A DNA stretch of 64,000 nt from Gemmatimonadota bacterium (GTDB taxonomy: Bacteria; Gemmatimonadota; Gemmatimonadetes; Gemmatimonadales; Gemmatimonadaceae): the NCBI GenBank assembly GCA_020161135.1, contig JAIUOB010000005.1:62001-126000 (forward strand), in the 5' to 3' direction. The notes beneath the pieces were generated by a model, which saw only the letters and a list, made by a program, of their open reading frames with translations, was not told where the DNA came from and did no database searches. Numbering within the stretch: position 1 is the first letter of the stretch; every line of letters starts with the position of its first letter. This document shows, in pieces, positions 19,847 to 29,258 of the stretch. A program made the translations under genes and the position numbers.

Positions 19847-21856
19847 ATGCGCCTCCCTGCTCGCACGTCGCTCGCCCTCGCCGCGCTCGTCGCTTCGGCG
19901 CCCGCGGTCATCGGTTCATTCGCGGCCCTGCCGCTCTCGGCGCAGGCGTCGCCGCGACTGGCCGCGCGCCCGGCGCCGCGCGCAGTGGCCGACACGTCCA
20001 TCTTCGCGCCGCTGTCGCTCCCCGCGCCCAACGAATATCGCGGCGCGAGTGGCGCACCCGGGCCGCGCTACTGGCAGAACCGCGCCGACTACGTGCTGCG
20101 CGCCACGCTCGACACCGCCGCGCAGACCGTCGAGGGCGCCCTCACGCTGCGCTACACCAACCGGTCGCCCGACACGCTGCGATTCGTCTGGCTGCACACG
20201 GAGCAGAACGCCTTCCGCAGTGGGTCGCTCAACACGCTCGTGTTCGAGGAGGACGGCCGGTTCGGTGGTGGCGGCTTCCGCGGCGGCTACACCATCGCCA
20301 CGGTGCAGCAGGTCGTCGGCACGCCAGGTGCGCCGCGTCGCGTCGACCTCGCACGGCGTGACCAGGAGACGCTCATGGCGGTCGACCTGGCGGAGCCGCT
20401 CGCGCCCGGACGCACCGCCACGCTCGAACTGGCGTGGCGCTTCCGCGTGCCGGAGCACGGGGCCGACCGCATGGGACGCGATGGGGCGCTCTACGAGATC
20501 GCGCAGTGGTATCCGCGGGTGGCCGTCTACGACGATGTGCGCGGCTGGAACATCGAGCCCTACCTCGGGCAGGGTGAGTTCTACCTCGACTATGGTGACA
20601 TCGACCTCGCGGTGACGGTGCCCGCCGGGTACATCGTGGCGGCCACCGGTGCGCTGCAGAATGCGGCGGAGGTCCTCACCGTTGTGCAGCGTGCACGGCT
20701 GGCGGCCGCCGCGCGCAGCGACACCGTCGTGCGCGTCATCACCGCCGAGGAGTTGGAGCGTGGCACGGCACGGCCACGGCAGGCTGGCATGCTCACCTGG
20801 CGCTTCCGCGCGAAGAACGTACGCGACGCTGTTTGGGCCGCGTCGCCCGACTATCAGTGGGATGCGACGAGTTGGAAGGGCATCATGGCGTACGCGTACT
20901 ACCGCCCCAGTGCCGCCGCCCACTGGCACGATGCCGCCGACCAGTCGCGCATGTCCATCATGGAGTACTCCGAGCGGTGGTTCCCGTACCCCTGGCCACA
21001 CATCTCGGCCGTGGAGGGCCCCATCAGCGGCATGGAGTACCCGATGATCGCGATGGAGAACCGCAGTGCCGATGTGTACGACCTGTTCAACGTGGTCACG
21101 CACGAGATCGGGCACATGTGGTTTCCGATGATCGTCGGCAGCAACGAGCGCCAGTACATGTGGCAGGACGAGGGCTTCAACACGTTCATCAACACGTTCG
21201 CGGAAGGGCGCCGATACCCCGAGCGTGGCGACCAGATGGCGCGCGCCGCCGAGGAACGCCGGCTGGTCGAGCAGGTGATGATGGCCAGCATGGATGGCCC
21301 CGTCGACATCCCGCCCGATCGCATCGCGCCCGACATGCTCGGGGTCACGGCCTATGTGAAGCCCAGCGTCGGGCTGCAACTGCTGCGGCAGGAGGTGCTC
21401 GGCGAAGCCGCCTTCGATGCCGCGTTCAAGGCGTACACGGCGCGCTGGGCGTACCGGCATCCCACGCCCGCCGACTTCTATCGCACCATGGAGAACGTCG
21501 CGGGGCGCCGCCTCGATTGGTTCTGGCGCGGCTGGTTCGTGGAGAATGCGCGGTTCGATCAGGCGGTGGACTCGGTCGCCGTCGAGACCCGTGGGGACAC
21601 CGCGGCCGTCACCATCGCCTTCGGCAATCGCGAGCGGGGGGTGCTCCCCATTCGCGCGCGCCTGACCTTCAGCGACGGCACCACGCAGGAACTGCGCTAC
21701 CCGGCCGAGGTGTGGAGCACCAACAGCCGCCGCTACGAGCGCCAGTTCCGGTTCGTCGGCAAGCGGCTGATGTCCGTCGAGCTCGACCCGGACCACCGCC
21801 TGGTTGACGTGGATCGCCGCAACAACGTCTGGGGACAACGGCCGCCTCGGTCCTGA
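19847..21856 (+). CDS. Secreted M1-family zinc metallopeptidase (second copy type)
   Basis: A 669-residue M1 peptidase with signal peptide (MRLPARTSLALAALVASAP...LSAQ). The zinc motif HEIGHMW sits near residue 419, with the third ligand Glu 18 residues on (YMWQDEGFNTF), and SGMEYPMIAMEN is the GxMEN-type motif. It shares layout and motifs with the protein at 7811-9925 (WFPRVAVYDDxRGW, DWFWRGWF and FPDRxxxDN-type ends), so the two are probably old paralogues with different peptide preferences. It ends in a beta-rich domain typical of this group. Divergent from argJ across about 100 bp. Confidence 0.92.
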   Translation: MRLPARTSLALAALVASAPAVIGSFAALPLSAQASPRLAARPAPRAVADTSIFAPLSLPAPNEYRGASGAPGPRYWQNRADYVLRATLDTAAQTVEGALTLRYTNRSPDTLRFVWLHTEQNAFRSGSLNTLVFEEDGRFGGGGFRGGYTIATVQQVVGTPGAPRRVDLARRDQETLMAVDLAEPLAPGRTATLELAWRFRVPEHGADRMGRDGALYEIAQWYPRVAVYDDVRGWNIEPYLGQGEFYLDYGDIDLAVTVPAGYIVAATGALQNAAEVLTVVQRARLAAAARSDTVVRVITAEELERGTARPRQAGMLTWRFRAKNVRDAVWAASPDYQWDATSWKGIMAYAYYRPSAAAHWHDAADQSRMSIMEYSERWFPYPWPHISAVEGPISGMEYPMIAMENRSADVYDLFNVVTHEIGHMWFPMIVGSNERQYMWQDEGFNTFINTFAEGRRYPERGDQMARAAEERRLVEQVMMASMDGPVDIPPDRIAPDMLGVTAYVKPSVGLQLLRQEVLGEAAFDAAFKAYTARWAYRHPTPADFYRTMENVAGRRLDWFWRGWFVENARFDQAVDSVAVETRGDTAAVTIAFGNRERGVLPIRARLTFSDGTTQELRYPAEVWSTNSRRYERQFRFVGKRLMSVELDPDHRLVDVDRRNNVWGQRPPRS

Positions 21857-21912
21857 CTGGCCCCCCGAGTACGTCGGCGCCTTAAGGCTGCCTTAGCAGT
21901 AGATGTCCCGGA

Positions 21913-22018
21913 GGTACGAAAGGCGATACGAATAGACAGATTGCGGGGCTATGACGTTAGAAAACAGGGATTACATGGTGAGTCGTACATATGTCGACAA
22001 TGGGAAAGATTTCGTACC
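21913..22018. repeat. AT-richer spacer bounded by a 9-bp inverted repeat
   Basis: GGTACGAAA (21913-21921) and its complement TTTCGTACC (22010-22018) bracket 88 bp that are clearly less GC-rich than the flanks. The block lies in the 208-bp gap before the winged-helix gene at 22065. It could be a promoter with a dyad operator or the trace of a small inserted element. No gene is evident in it. Confidence 0.5.
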
Positions 22019-22064
22019 ATAGGAGTGCAGTTCGGGTACCCCAGGCCCCTTCAGCGCTCTTCCT

Positions 22065-22598
22065 GTGCCGTCGCAACCCACGCTCCGCCCCTTCGACGTC
22101 GCCGTCGCCCTGCGTCTCGTGCTCGTGCCCGAAGATCGCTACGAACCGATGGCGATCGCGCTCGCTACCAGCACCAGCGCCGTGCACCGCTCCGTCGCGC
22201 GGCTCCAGCACGCGGGCATTTGCGGGCCGGGTTCACGCACGGTCACGAAGGACTCCCTCGGCGAGTTCCTCGTGCATGGCGTGCGCTACGCCTTTCCGCC
22301 CGTGCACGGGCCTGAGCGCATCGGCATTCCGACGGCCTGCGCTCACCCCGAGCTCGCGAGCGCCGTCGGAGACGCGGCCAGCGTGCGGCCGCTCGTGTGG
22401 CCGATGGATGGCGGCCCGATGCGCGCTGAGACCCTGGTGCCCCTCTTCAATGGCGTGACCAAGGTCGCGACGCGTGACGCGCGTCTGCATCACCTGCTCG
22501 CCTGCGTCGACGCCCTGCGCGTGGGTACCCATCACGAGCGCAGCGTGGCCGAGTCGCAGTTGCGTCATCACCTCGAGGGGCGCGCGCGGGTCGCCTGA
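22065..22598 (+). CDS. Winged-helix/HTH DNA-binding protein, function unknown
   Basis: A 177-residue protein starting at GTG 22065. The helix-turn-helix is visible near residues 25-50 (YEPMAIALATSTSAVHRSVA followed by RLQHAGI), with a wing-like segment after it. A conserved block EFLVHGVRYAFPP then PTA is typical of a small family of HTH proteins often found beside nucleotidyltransferase or toxin-like genes. No such partner lies next to it here. Probably a transcriptional regulator or the DNA-binding half of a former two-gene module. An AT-richer upstream region with an inverted repeat precedes it, which fits autoregulation or foreign origin. Confidence 0.7.
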   Translation: MPSQPTLRPFDVAVALRLVLVPEDRYEPMAIALATSTSAVHRSVARLQHAGICGPGSRTVTKDSLGEFLVHGVRYAFPPVHGPERIGIPTACAHPELASAVGDAASVRPLVWPMDGGPMRAETLVPLFNGVTKVATRDARLHHLLACVDALRVGTHHERSVAESQLRHHLEGRARVA

Positions 22599-22653
22599 GC
22601 GGTCGTCTGCCCGTGCCCGCGTCGCCCCCCGTGCGCGGGAGCGCCGTGCGCGG

Positions 22654-24030
22654 CTACCGCGTCACCCAGGCCGCGTAGCCGCCGGCCAGGTTCACCACGT
22701 CTCGCCGCCCCTGCGCGGCGAGCAGGCTGGCCGCGATGGACGAACGCCCGCCGCCCTGACACTGCAGCACCACGAGTCCGTCGGGGATCTCCCCGGCACG
22801 CTCCGGCAGGCTGCCAAGCGGGATGTGCATCGCGCCGTCAATGTGGCCGGCGTCCCACTCCGTCTTGCCCCGCACATCGACGATCGTGACGGTGCCGTGG
22901 GCCGCAAGCTGCGCGGGAGTCCACTGCGTGATGCTCCGCGGCGCCGGTTCGGCCGCCAGCACATCGGCCGCCCGCGCCCACCCTCGGATGTCGTCGAAGC
23001 CGATGTGCGCCAGCTCCTCGCGCGCCCGCGTCGCCTGCGCGGCGTCCACGGCCACGAACACCAGGGGCGTCTCCACCGCCAGCAGGGATCCCACGTACGT
23101 GCTGAAGCTCTTGGACAGCGGCACCGAGAGGGTACCCGGTACGAAGCGCGCCGCGTACTCCGCCGCCGGTCGCAGGTCGATGCGCACGACCCCCGCGGGC
23201 TGCGAGCGCACCGTCGCCGCGTCGAGCTGCGTGAGCGGCCCTCGCGAGCCCAGGACGCGCGGCCCGTCGCGGTTGATGCGCTTCATCGACGCGAAGTAAC
23301 GGGGCGGCTCCGGCTGGCCGTCGAGCACCGCCTCGACGAACGCCGCCTCGTCGGTCATCGCCACACCCCAGTTCGCGCGCTTCTCGTAGCCGACCGTGCT
23401 CGACGGGACGGCGCCGAGCGCCTTGCCGCACGCCGACCCGGCACCGTGTCCCGGCCACACCTGCAGGTGGTCGGGGAGCGCGCGGAAGCGCGCGAGTGAG
23501 GCGAACAGCGTGCGGGCGCCCGCTTCCATCGTGTTGGCCACCTTGGCGGCCCGCTCGAGCAGGTCGGGACGCCCGACATCACCCACGAAGACGAAGTCGC
23601 CGGTCAGGATGCCCATCGGCCCGGCACCGCGCGGCGTGTCGGTCACGATGAACGACAGATGCTCCGGCGTGTGTCCGGGGGAGTGCATCACGTCGAGGTG
23701 GATGTTGCCCACGACGATGCGGTCGCCATCACGCACCAGCGTCGCACCATCCTGCGCGGCGTAGCCGTACTGCCAGTCCTGGCCACCTTCCGCGGAGAGA
23801 AAGAGTTGCGCCCCCGTCGCGGCGTGCAGCTCGCGCGCACCCGAGACGAAGTCGGCGTGAATATGCGTTTCGGTGATGTGCGTGATGCGAAGTCCCTCGG
23901 CGCGCGCCACGTCGAGATAGGGCTGCGGGTCGCGCAGCGGATCGACGACGATCGCGTCCCCGGTGGCCTGACACCCGATGACATAACTGGCCTGGGCGAG
24001 TGCCTGGTCGTACAACTGCCGGAAGAACAC
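22654..24030 (-). CDS. MBL-fold persulfide-dioxygenase-like hydrolase with two rhodanese domains
   Basis: A 458-residue sulfur-metabolism enzyme. Residues 1-250 form an ETHE1-type metallo-beta-lactamase domain (ETHIHADFVSGAREL, then HSPGHTPEHLSF, FVGDVGRPDL and WPGHGAGSACG). Two rhodanese domains follow. The first (about 265-350) has no Cys in its active loop (VAVDAAQATR), while the second (about 360-458) has the catalytic Cys in VLQCQGGGRSS. Relatives oxidise glutathione, bacillithiol or CoA persulfide to sulfite and transfer sulfane sulfur, linking H2S disposal to thiosulfate. The GTG at 24030 is fixed by an AGGAGG four bases upstream. Confidence 0.9.
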   Translation of the reverse strand: MFFRQLYDQALAQASYVIGCQATGDAIVVDPLRDPQPYLDVARAEGLRITHITETHIHADFVSGARELHAATGAQLFLSAEGGQDWQYGYAAQDGATLVRDGDRIVVGNIHLDVMHSPGHTPEHLSFIVTDTPRGAGPMGILTGDFVFVGDVGRPDLLERAAKVANTMEAGARTLFASLARFRALPDHLQVWPGHGAGSACGKALGAVPSSTVGYEKRANWGVAMTDEAAFVEAVLDGQPEPPRYFASMKRINRDGPRVLGSRGPLTQLDAATVRSQPAGVVRIDLRPAAEYAARFVPGTLSVPLSKSFSTYVGSLLAVETPLVFVAVDAAQATRAREELAHIGFDDIRGWARAADVLAAEPAPRSITQWTPAQLAAHGTVTIVDVRGKTEWDAGHIDGAMHIPLGSLPERAGEIPDGLVVLQCQGGGRSSIAASLLAAQGRRDVVNLAGGYAAWVTR

Positions 24031-24034
24031 AGAG

Positions 24035-24040
24035 CCTCCT
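24035..24040 (-). promoter_or_regulatory. Shine-Dalgarno AGGAGG fixing a GTG start
   Basis: AGGAGG on the minus strand four bases before the GTG at 24030 sets the start of the MBL-rhodanese gene. The reading frame stays open more than 100 codons further upstream without any family similarity. Confidence 0.8.
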
Positions 24041-24143
24041 GCGGGTGGGTCGAGCGGTTGGTCACAATAAAGTTGCAATGAAGTCCGCCGCAGTGACAGC
24101 GATGCCGATGCCGCTATGCCGCGTGGCGCGTCAGCGTCATACC

Positions 24144-24854
24144 ATGGAAGCCATGTCCTCCACATCACCGCGTCCGAAATCGACGCTCGCGCTCGACCGC
24201 TTTGCGGCGACGCAGCGGCCGCTCGGCGCGCCCGAACCGCGACGCGGTGGGCGCCCCGAGACGCCGTCGGTGATGGGTGTGGGACGCACCGGCGCCGGCG
24301 GACGGGCGCCGGAGTCGACGCGCCTCGCGCCAAGCCTCCCCATGCGCACGCGCCCGGCACCGGCGGCGGCCACCGCGACGCCATGGGTCACCACCGTGAA
24401 GGGCGCGGCGCGTCAGGCGGCCGATGAGCCGCTACCCCCTCGCCGGGTCGCCAGCGACCAGCGCCATGAAGCCGAGCGCAAGGATCGCGTGATCGTCACC
24501 AGCCTCATCGTAGCGTGCATCCTGCTCCTGCTTGCGATGGGCACGCTGCGGGTCCGCAGTTCCATGCGCGATGGCGCGAGCGAGAAGGCGTTGGGCGCGA
24601 CCTTCGGCGTCGTGCATACGCGGCAGGGACAGTTCCGACTCCTGAACCGTCGTTTCGCGACATGGCGTGAGCTCGAGTCGAGCGGGGCGCGTCTCGGTCC
24701 GCGACAGCGGGTCGTGGCCAGCAATGCCTCGGCGTCGCACTGGTTCCTGTCGGTCGAGGACACGGGCACCGGCATCACCTGCTCACGCACCGGCGAGCTG
24801 TTCGACGAGGGCCCGGCCGCGCGGCGTCCGAGCTGCACCGCCTCACGGCGCTAG
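24144..24854 (+). CDS. Single-pass membrane protein with pilin-like layout, unknown
   Basis: About 236 residues. The first 110 are Pro/Arg/Thr-rich and disordered-looking; one hydrophobic segment follows (VIVTSLIVACILLLLAMG), then a roughly 100-residue presumably extracytoplasmic domain with GVVHTRQGQFRLLNRRFATW and an exposed Cys (GITCSRTGE). A hydrophobic helix followed by a small globular domain recalls type IV pseudopilins, but the long N-terminal extension and the lack of a G|FxxxE cleavage site argue against a true pilin. Start: ATG 24144 or 24153. It is divergent from the MBL-rhodanese gene and 67 bp upstream of the TonB receptor. Confidence 0.55.
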   Translation: MEAMSSTSPRPKSTLALDRFAATQRPLGAPEPRRGGRPETPSVMGVGRTGAGGRAPESTRLAPSLPMRTRPAPAAATATPWVTTVKGAARQAADEPLPPRRVASDQRHEAERKDRVIVTSLIVACILLLLAMGTLRVRSSMRDGASEKALGATFGVVHTRQGQFRLLNRRFATWRELESSGARLGPRQRVVASNASASHWFLSVEDTGTGITCSRTGELFDEGPAARRPSCTASRR

Positions 24855-24921
24855 GTGTCGCGACCGCTCGCGTACGCTGGCGCACGCTGGCGAACGCGGT
24901 GACGACAGGCTACATCGGAGC

Positions 24922-27096
24922 GTGCCGAACATTCGCGCTCTCCTGCTTGCGTCGACCGTCCTGACGGCGGTCGCCATCACACCCGCCGCGCCGCTCGCCG
25001 CGCAGTCGGGCACGGCCTCCGATTCTGCCCGCGCCGACAGCGTCGCCAGCGCCCAGGCGCTGGGTGCGGTGCGCGTCACGGTCACGCGGGACGCCGCCCG
25101 CTCGCCCTTCGAGCTCCCCTTCGCGATCAGCACGGCGCCACTCGCGTCGCGGCCCGCACAACGTCGCATCGGCGTGGGCGACCTGCTGTTCGGTGTGCCG
25201 GGCGCGCAGGTGCAGGACCGCGCCAATCCATCGCAGGACCCGCGCGTGACGGTGCGAGGCTTCGGCGCGCGATCGGCGTTCGGGGTGCGAGGAGTGCGCA
25301 TGGTGCGCGACGGGGTGCCGCTCTCGCTCCCCGACGGTCAGACGCCGCTCGACTGGCTCGATCTGGAGACGGTCGACCGCGTGGATGTCGTGCGGGGAAC
25401 GGCCGCCGCACTCTATGGCAACGCCGCGGGGGGTGTGGTCGAGCTGCGCTCGGTGGCACCAGCCGCGACGCCGGCCGCGGCGCAACTGCGCCTGTGGGAC
25501 GGCGGCGGATTGCAGCGCGCCAACGTGCTCGCCTCAGGCACCGTGGCGCCGGCGCTCGGTGCGCTCGCCACGCCGCAATGGCTCGCGTCGTTCACGCGCA
25601 CCCGCGGCGATGGCCCGCGCACCTGGTCGCGATTCGATGCGTCGAGTGCGTTCCTGCGCCTGCGCGCCGTGGTGAAGGGCACGCAACTGGAGGTGCAGGG
25701 CACCCACTACGACGCGCCCCGCGCCGAGAATCCCGGGGCACTCACCGCGGCCGAACTGGCGCGGGATCCGCGTCTCCCTGATTCGCTCAACATCACGCGA
25801 CGCTCACGCAAGGCGGTCACGCAGTCCCAGGTGGCGCTGATCGCGGAGCGTGCCGTCGGTGCGGGCGTCATACGCGGCTCGCTCTTCACCGGCGCGCGCA
25901 CGCTCGACAACCCGCTGCCGTTTGCCATCGTGGCCGTCGACCGTCGCGTGGTGGGCGGCGGGGTGCATGGGGCGTGGCGCACCACGGTGCTGCCGTGGCC
26001 GCTCCGCCTGAGCACGGGCCTCGATGCGCAGCGGCAGGGCGACGATCGGTTCAACTACGAGAACTGCGCCGATGTCGCGCCCACGGTGCCGGTGAGTGCG
26101 CGGTGTCCGGTGGCGGGGCGGGAGCGTGGCGCCGTGCGCCTCGACCAGCGTGAAGAGCTGTCGGGCGTGGGCGTCTATGCGCGCGCCGAGGTCGAGGCGC
26201 CGCATGGCGTGTTCCTGAGTGCAGCACTGCGTCGTGACCAGGTGGCCTTCCGCGTGCGCGATCACTTCATCGCCACCGGCAACCCCGACGACTCCGGCGA
26301 GCGCACGTTGCGCGCGACGAGCCCGCTGGCCGGGCTCACGTGGCGCCTGCGCCCCACCTGGTCGTGGTACGCGAATGTGGCGACGGCCTTCGAGACGCCC
26401 ACCATCACCGAGCTCACCAACCAGGAGTCGGGCGCGGCCGGGCTCAATGCCACGCTCGAACCGCAGCGTACCCGCACCACCGAGCTCGGCACGCAGGCCC
26501 TTGTCGCCGGACGCGTGCGCGTCGATGCGGCGCTCTTCCGCGCGACGGTGCTCGACGAACTCGTCGGCTTCGATGTACCGGGACAGGCGGGGCGTCGCGC
26601 GTTCCGCAACGCCGGGCGCACGTCGCGCCGTGGCGTCGAGGCGGGGCTGCGCGCGGAGTGGACGCACCTGTCCGCAGGCGCGTCGTACACGTGGGCGCGC
26701 TACCGCTTCGACCAGTACAGCGTCGGCACGACCTCGTTTGCGGGCAAGCCCATTCCCGGCATCCCGGCCGAGGCGCTCCAGGCGTTCGCGACGGCGCGCG
26801 GTGGTCCGCTGTGGAGCACGCTCGAAGTGAGTGCGGCGTCGCGGGTGAGCGCCAACGATGCCGCCACCGTGTTTGCGTCGGGGTGGGCCGCCTGGACGTG
26901 GCGCACCGGCTTTGCCGCGCAGTCGCTCCGCGGCGCGCGGCTCGGCGGTCTCCGCGCCGAGCCCGTGCTCTCCATCGAGAATCTGTTCGACCGCCGCTAC
27001 GCCCCGTCGGTGGTCATCAACGCCACGCGCGGTCGCTACTTCGAACCCGGGCTGCCGCGCCGGGTGTCGCTGGTGATGAAGCTGAGTTACGAGTGA
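24922..27096 (+). CDS. TonB-dependent outer-membrane receptor
   Basis: A 724-residue outer-membrane receptor. The GTG at 24922 is preceded by GGAG and followed by a signal peptide (VPNIRALLLASTVLTAVAI, ending near LAAQ). The plug domain (about 45-170) has the sequence run PSQDPRVTVRGFGARSAF and VDRVDVVRGTAAALYGNAA, and the C-terminal half is a 22-strand barrel with FETPTITELTNQE and ENLFDRRYAPSVVIN, giving clear FecA/BtuB-like features. Substrate (siderophore, cobalamin or other) cannot be assigned. No TonB, ExbB or ABC genes lie nearby. The N-terminus lacks a secretin/TonB short domain, so it is not a sigma/anti-sigma signalling receptor. Confidence 0.92.
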   Translation: MPNIRALLLASTVLTAVAITPAAPLAAQSGTASDSARADSVASAQALGAVRVTVTRDAARSPFELPFAISTAPLASRPAQRRIGVGDLLFGVPGAQVQDRANPSQDPRVTVRGFGARSAFGVRGVRMVRDGVPLSLPDGQTPLDWLDLETVDRVDVVRGTAAALYGNAAGGVVELRSVAPAATPAAAQLRLWDGGGLQRANVLASGTVAPALGALATPQWLASFTRTRGDGPRTWSRFDASSAFLRLRAVVKGTQLEVQGTHYDAPRAENPGALTAAELARDPRLPDSLNITRRSRKAVTQSQVALIAERAVGAGVIRGSLFTGARTLDNPLPFAIVAVDRRVVGGGVHGAWRTTVLPWPLRLSTGLDAQRQGDDRFNYENCADVAPTVPVSARCPVAGRERGAVRLDQREELSGVGVYARAEVEAPHGVFLSAALRRDQVAFRVRDHFIATGNPDDSGERTLRATSPLAGLTWRLRPTWSWYANVATAFETPTITELTNQESGAAGLNATLEPQRTRTTELGTQALVAGRVRVDAALFRATVLDELVGFDVPGQAGRRAFRNAGRTSRRGVEAGLRAEWTHLSAGASYTWARYRFDQYSVGTTSFAGKPIPGIPAEALQAFATARGGPLWSTLEVSAASRVSANDAATVFASGWAAWTWRTGFAAQSLRGARLGGLRAEPVLSIENLFDRRYAPSVVINATRGRYFEPGLPRRVSLVMKLSYE

Positions 27097-27102
27097 GCGT
27101 GC

Positions 27103-27125
27103 GCGTGCCGCGTAACGCGGCACGC
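27103..27125. terminator. Stem-loop between convergent genes
   Basis: A perfect 10-bp stem (GCGTGCCGCG, loop TAA, CGCGGCACGC) lies 6 bp after the TonB receptor stop and ahead of the convergent sppA stop. It has no T tract, so it may be a weak bidirectional terminator or an RNA-stabilising hairpin. Confidence 0.6.
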
Positions 27126-27154
27126 TGCACGCGGCACGCGACACGCGGCATCAC

Positions 27155-29044
27155 TCAGTGCACGCGTAGCAGGACGGGCAGGCGCGCGTACATGCCGCGC
27201 GGGTCGTTCCAGTGCGCCAGCGTGGCGAACTCGCGCACCAGGTCGCCGGCCAGTGAGCCCAGGGGGCCGGTGCCCGTGAGTTGCTCAGCCACCGCCCGCA
27301 TCTGCGACGTGAGCGGCGCCGGCTTGCGTTCGATCATCTCGGTCAGGCGCTCGAACGCGCTCTTCGTGCGCGGGTATTCGCGCACGTCGTAGCTGCCGGT
27401 GAGCGACGCCAGCTTCGCCGCGCTCTGCACGGCCGCCTCGAGGTCGCCGAGCGAATCGACGAGCCCGAGGCGCAGGGCGGCCTGACCCGACCAGACGCGC
27501 CCTTCGGCAATGGCGGCCACCGAGTCGCGCGACAGCTTGCGCGAGGTCGCCACCCGCGCGAGGAAGGCGTCGTACACGGCGTCGGTCCCGCGTTGCAGGA
27601 CCGCCAACTCGGCGGCGGTGCGGGGACGCGCGATGGTGAGCAGGTCGGCGTAGCGACCCGTCTTCACCGTGTCGAAGGTCACGCCGTGCGTGTTCGCGAG
27701 CCGCTGGATGTTGGGCACCAGCGAGAAGACGCCGATCGAGCCCGTGAGGGTGTTCGGCTCGGCGAAGACGCGACGTCCGGCGGTGCTGATCCAATAGCCC
27801 CCGCTGGCCGCCAGGCTGCCCATCGAGACCACGAGCGGCTTCTGCGCGTTGAGCAGCGACAGCTCGCGGTGGATGGCCTCGGAGGCGATGGCGCTGCCAC
27901 CGGGACTGTTCACGCGCAGCACCACCGCCTTCACGCTCCCCTGCGCGCGCAGCCTGCGCAGCTCGCGGGCCAGCGCGTCACCGCCGATGAGCCCCTCACC
28001 CCCCTCCCCGTCGACGATGTCCCCTTCGGCGTAGACGATCGCGACGGACTGTCGCGCCGTGAAGATGCGCGCGCGCGCCGCCGCCAGCGGTGCGTAGGCT
28101 TCGAGCGAGACCTGCGGAATGGCCTGGCTACCGGTGGAGTCGGCGCTGGCCACGGCGACGCTGTCCGGTGCGCCGATCGTGTCGCGCGCCGCGGCCGTTC
28201 CGCCGGCAAGTCGGCGCAGGTCGTCGAGGACCTCGTCGTAGTACGCGATGCGGTCGATGAGCCCTGCAGCCTTCGCGTCAGCGGGCAGGAACCAGCCGGT
28301 CGCGTCCACGACGGTCTGCAACTGGGTGGTGTCGATGCGCCGCGTCGCGGCGATGCCCCGCCGCATCTCACTCCACAGGTCACCGAGGTACGACTGCACC
28401 TGCAGGCGATTCTCGGGGCTCATGTCCGCGCGGGTGTACGGCTCGACCGCCGCCTTGAAGCGCCCCACGCGGCTCACCTGCACGCCAATGCCGAGCTTCT
28501 CGAACAGCCCGCTCAGGAACACCTGCTCCGAGGCCAGGCCCGGGAGCAGCAGCGCGCCGAAGGGATCGAGCGACACGACGTCAGCCGCCGACGCCACGTA
28601 GTAGGTGCGCGCGTCGGGGTTCACGAGCCAGGCATGCACCGGCTTCTTCGACGTGGCGCGGAACTGCACCAGCGCACCGCGCAACTCGCGCAGCGCCGCA
28701 AAGCCTGACGTCACGCCGTCACCGCCCACGGTGCCCCGCAGCAGGATGCCGCTGATGCGCTCATCGTCGGCCGCGCCGCGAATGGCCTGGATGGCGGCGC
28801 GCAGCGACAGGCTCGTCTCACCCCCTGCGAACAACTGCTCGACGCGCGAGGTGGGGGTGGCGGGCGCCGGACGGTCGGACAGCGGCTGGTCGAGGTCGAC
28901 CACCAGCACCGACCCGCTGCGCACGTCGACCGTCGTGGTCTCCCCGGCCGACGCGGCCAGTGCTCCCAGGACGAGGAAGAAGAGCACGACACACAAGGCC
29001 ACGGTGACGAGATTGGCGGCCAGCGCCGCGAAGAATTGCTTCAT
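27155..29044 (-). CDS. sppA: Signal peptide peptidase SppA, 67K type
   Basis: Membrane-bound serine protease of 629 residues that degrades signal peptides left after secretion. An N-terminal membrane anchor (NLVTVALCVVLFFLVLGALA) is followed by two tandem S49 domains. The catalytic Lys is in the first half (VGRFKAAVEPYTR, near residue 197) and the catalytic Ser in the second (RVNSPGGSAIASE, near residue 384), the arrangement of the double-length E. coli-type enzyme. The ATG at 29044 is preceded by GGGAG on the minus strand. It diverges from the acyl-CoA dehydrogenase gene. Confidence 0.95.
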   Translation of the reverse strand: MKQFFAALAANLVTVALCVVLFFLVLGALAASAGETTTVDVRSGSVLVVDLDQPLSDRPAPATPTSRVEQLFAGGETSLSLRAAIQAIRGAADDERISGILLRGTVGGDGVTSGFAALRELRGALVQFRATSKKPVHAWLVNPDARTYYVASAADVVSLDPFGALLLPGLASEQVFLSGLFEKLGIGVQVSRVGRFKAAVEPYTRADMSPENRLQVQSYLGDLWSEMRRGIAATRRIDTTQLQTVVDATGWFLPADAKAAGLIDRIAYYDEVLDDLRRLAGGTAAARDTIGAPDSVAVASADSTGSQAIPQVSLEAYAPLAAARARIFTARQSVAIVYAEGDIVDGEGGEGLIGGDALARELRRLRAQGSVKAVVLRVNSPGGSAIASEAIHRELSLLNAQKPLVVSMGSLAASGGYWISTAGRRVFAEPNTLTGSIGVFSLVPNIQRLANTHGVTFDTVKTGRYADLLTIARPRTAAELAVLQRGTDAVYDAFLARVATSRKLSRDSVAAIAEGRVWSGQAALRLGLVDSLGDLEAAVQSAAKLASLTGSYDVREYPRTKSAFERLTEMIERKPAPLTSQMRAVAEQLTGTGPLGSLAGDLVREFATLAHWNDPRGMYARLPVLLRVH

Positions 29045-29258
29045 GAGGCTCCCGGGAACGGAAACGGGGACGTCGCGATCGGGATGACGCCGAAAGCTAG
29101 TGGGCGGGGTGGCGGCGCTGCCGCCGCGGTCGCGGGCGCCCCGGTCCCACCCTTCAAAACATGACGTTCGCGTCGCGTCTGGTCTTGCCCCGCACCCACC
29201 CACGCCCCAGCTTGGAGGGGTACCCCGTTGGCCCGCCCACCGCCCACCGGCCCCGCCC

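Noticed and set aside
24144-24854. Type IV pilin call
   Set aside because: No prepilin cleavage motif and a lead of about 110 residues before the hydrophobic helix.
24922-27096. Calling the TonB receptor a siderophore receptor
   Set aside because: No transport, sigma-factor or biosynthesis neighbour and no diagnostic motif support a substrate.
27103-27125. Strong intrinsic terminator
   Set aside because: The stem is perfect but lacks a T tract, so I call it only a stem-loop.
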